DNA of 64,000 bases from Eubacterium sp. (GTDB lineage Bacteria > Bacillota > Clostridia > Lachnospirales > Lachnospiraceae), in contig JAFYHN010000068.1 in NCBI GenBank assembly GCA_017539165.1, positions 1 to 64,000 on the forward strand, read 5' to 3'. Positions 62,189-64,000 of the stretch are shown here, piece after piece (within the stretch, counting starts at the first letter, position 1; each line of letters begins with the position of its first letter). The translations under genes were made by a program, and so were the position numbers. Below the pieces are notes generated by a model. The model did no database searches and was not told the DNA's origin. It saw only the letters and a program-made list of their open reading frames with translations.

Positions 62189-64000
62189 ATGTCAATAAAT
62201 GTACACAAGATTGAGTTTGATAAACCGGCCGAAAACTGGAATGAAGCTCTTCCGGTAGGTAACGGAAGACTTGGTGGAATGGTTTTCGGGAATCCATATA
62301 TAGAGAGAATTCAGCTGAATGAGGACAGCGTCTGGTTCGGAGGAAAGCAAGACAGGATCAATCCTTCAGCTCTTGAGAAGCTTCCAGAGATAAGAAAGCT
62401 TATCTTTGACGGAAGGATTAGTGAGGCTGAAGAACTGTGTACTTTTGCCCTGTCGGGAACTCCGGAAGAACAGAGACACTTCGAATGTCTGGGTAATCTG
62501 TTTATAGAATTTATGGGTAAAGAGCTGGAGTATTCGGATTATGAGAGAACTCTCGATATCAGCCGTGCCATTGTGACTACAGAGTTGTCGATGAACGGAG
62601 TAAGATATAAGCGTGAGGTGATTACAAGCTATCCGCGGAATATAATGGCAATCCGTCTCTCAGCAGATAAACCGGGAAGTCTATCCTTCCATGCTCAGAT
62701 CGGAAGAGGCCTTGCTCCATGGGAGAATCGTCCGTATGAGATGCTGGAGATAAGAAGACAGAATTACAATCATTATGTGGACAGTATAAAAGCCTATCCC
62801 GGAAATGTACAACTTATGGAGGCTACGTCTGGGGGGAAAGGTGCGGTTTCGATGGCCGCAGGTTTCAAGGTTATTCCAACTGGAGGAACCGTAGAACATC
62901 TGGGAATAACCACAATAGTTAAAAATGCAGATGAAGCTCTGATAATTCTCGGAGCTGATACCACTTTCAGAGAAGCAGATCCAACACAGTCAGTATTATC
63001 CAGACTGGATAAGGTGTCTGAACTCAGTTGGGACGAGATTTTGAAAGAGCATACAGAAGATTATCAGTCGTTATTCAACAGAGTAACGCTTGATATAGAA
63101 GGACAGGAGAAGATAGTGCGACTCTTCCATTTTGGAAGATATCTTCTCATATCCAGCTCCCGCGAAGGCTCGCTTCCGGCGAACCTTCAGGGTGTATGGA
63201 ATGAAGATTATACCCCGATCTGGGGAAGTAAATATACCATCAACATCAATACAGAGATGAACTACTGGCCGGCTATGGTCACGAATCTCACCGAGTGTAA
63301 CGAACCGCTCATCTCCCTTCTCGAGAGGGTTCGGGAGAGTGGTAAAGTTACTGCTAGGAAAATGTATGGATGTGGTGGGTTTGTAGCTCATCATAATACA
63401 GATCTCTGGGCTGACACATGTCCGCAGGATGTGTGTATCAGTTCTAGCTACTGGGTAATGGGTGGGGCATGGTTGTCACTTCATATCTGGGAGCAGTATC
63501 TGTTTACGTGTGATGTTGCATTTCTGAGAGATAAATATGAGATAATGCGTGATGCTGCAATCTTCGTGATGGACTATCTGGTGCGTGACGGAGAATATCT
63601 GGTAACATGTCCGACATTATCACCGGAGAATACATATATACTTCCGAATGGTGAAACCGGAGTCATCTGCAAGGGTGCTTCTATGGATAACCAGATCATA
63701 CGCGAGCTTCTGAATGCCTGCATCAAGGCTGAAGAGATACTTGGTATAGAAGGAGGAAGCGGTGAAGATAAAGCTTCATCGATATCTGAAAGAGCTGCAG
63801 AAGTACTGAAGAAGATAAAACCAACTTCAATTGGTAAGCACGGACAGATAATGGAGTGGAACGAGGACTACGAAGAAGTAGAACCGGGACACAGACATAT
63901 CTCACATCTTTTCGCTCTTTATCCGGGAAGTGAGATAACTGAAAGAACTCCGGAACTCTATGAGGCAGCGAAGAAGACCATAGAGAGGCGTCTTTCATCC
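62189..64000 (+). CDS. GH95 alpha-L-fucosidase-type enzyme (cut by window end)
   Basis: The frame is open from the ATG at 62189 for 604 codons to the window edge. It starts DKPAENWNEALPVGNGRLGG and has LNEDSVWFGGKQDRINP and WNEDYTPIWGSKYTININTE, which are hallmarks of GH95. The catalytic (alpha/alpha)6 domain shows INTEMNYWPAM, HHNTDLWADTCPQDV, SPENTYILPN and GHRHISHLFALYPG. The enzyme inverts the anomeric centre and usually removes alpha-1,2-linked L-fucose; some GH95 members prefer L-galactose. No signal peptide, so intracellular. Together with the GH27 enzyme it suggests use of galactosyl/fucosyl glycans such as host mucin or plant oligosaccharides. The C-terminal part is outside the window. 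Confidence 0.92.
   Translation, partial: MSINVHKIEFDKPAENWNEALPVGNGRLGGMVFGNPYIERIQLNEDSVWFGGKQDRINPSALEKLPEIRKLIFDGRISEAEELCTFALSGTPEEQRHFECLGNLFIEFMGKELEYSDYERTLDISRAIVTTELSMNGVRYKREVITSYPRNIMAIRLSADKPGSLSFHAQIGRGLAPWENRPYEMLEIRRQNYNHYVDSIKAYPGNVQLMEATSGGKGAVSMAAGFKVIPTGGTVEHLGITTIVKNADEALIILGADTTFREADPTQSVLSRLDKVSELSWDEILKEHTEDYQSLFNRVTLDIEGQEKIVRLFHFGRYLLISSSREGSLPANLQGVWNEDYTPIWGSKYTININTEMNYWPAMVTNLTECNEPLISLLERVRESGKVTARKMYGCGGFVAHHNTDLWADTCPQDVCISSSYWVMGGAWLSLHIWEQYLFTCDVAFLRDKYEIMRDAAIFVMDYLVRDGEYLVTCPTLSPENTYILPNGETGVICKGASMDNQIIRELLNACIKAEEILGIEGGSGEDKASSISERAAEVLKKIKPTSIGKHGQIMEWNEDYEEVEPGHRHISHLFALYPGSEITERTPELYEAAKKTIERRLSS

Overview
The window looks like chromosomal DNA of a Gram-positive, anaerobic Clostridia member of the Lachnospiraceae. 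This is inferred from moderately AT-rich, purine-rich coding strands with AGGAGG-type ribosome sites, an aspS-gatCAB operon behind a T-box leader, a CarD regulator, a probably PPi-type phosphofructokinase, a clostridial SCIFF peptide with its radical SAM maturase, and TSCPD and DUF6320-type proteins. I cannot name a genus. Almost every gene is on the + strand; the one clear exception is a MerR-methyltransferase fusion at 57-58 kb. No tRNA, rRNA, IS element, prophage or CRISPR array was seen.

Layout. 1-5.2 kb: a MoxR/DUF58/VWA/VWA/TPR (Bat-like) operon, interrupted by a 445-base non-coding stretch full of inverted repeats. 5.2-8.2 kb: a three-gene cassette (condensation-type acyltransferase, DUF6320-like membrane protein, esterase). 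8.2-20.6 kb: a surface-polysaccharide block with a good promoter: initiating sugar transferase, flippase, UDP-galactopyranose mutase, a polytopic membrane protein split by one in-frame TGA, a large GT2 enzyme, RfbA, then a secreted amidase/glucosaminidase with cell-wall-binding repeats. 20.6-26.2 kb: T-box leader, aspS, gatC, gatA, gatB, the indirect route to Asn-tRNA and Gln-tRNA. 26.3-31.5 kb: GT2 enzyme, diguanylate cyclase, Ca2+-type P-ATPase, DUF1858 protein. 31.5-37.3 kb: ileS and glycogen phosphorylase. 37.6-39.4 kb: SCIFF ranthipeptide precursor (49 residues), strong terminator, radical SAM maturase. 39.5-44.9 kb: gpmI, a membrane-anchored protein, CarD, an RlmD-type rRNA methyltransferase, a DinB-fold protein. 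45.0-46.3 kb: an XRE-RhuM pair behind its own promoter with a duplicated 10-bp box. 46.4-48.6 kb: phosphofructokinase and an aldo/keto reductase. 48.6-53.8 kb: a YtrA/GntR-controlled ABC operon starting at a perfect 25-bp inverted repeat. 53.9-57.0 kb: an unknown protein coupled to CstA, a hydrolase and a TSCPD protein. 57.0-59.5 kb: MerR-methyltransferase fusion divergent from rfbB, with a perfect palindrome between them. 59.5-64.0 kb: a glycan-degradation cluster (GH27 with an inserted domain, an SLH-like protein without signal, a small membrane protein, GH95 running off the window), preceded by a perfect 23-bp inverted repeat.

How they work together: the 8-20 kb genes, with rfbB 41 kb away, make and remodel a cell-surface polysaccharide; 31-48 kb holds glycolysis/glycogen housekeeping (glgP, gpmI, pfp); the last cluster supplies cytoplasmic trimming of galactosyl and fucosyl glycans. 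The points most worth a second look are the SCIFF peptide (Gly at the expected acceptor position, extra Cys) with a maturase tail echoing its Cys spacing, the overlapping GAA/AAC in the T-box, the XRE-RhuM unit, the split membrane protein, the two long perfect inverted repeats, and the structured element inside the Bat operon.
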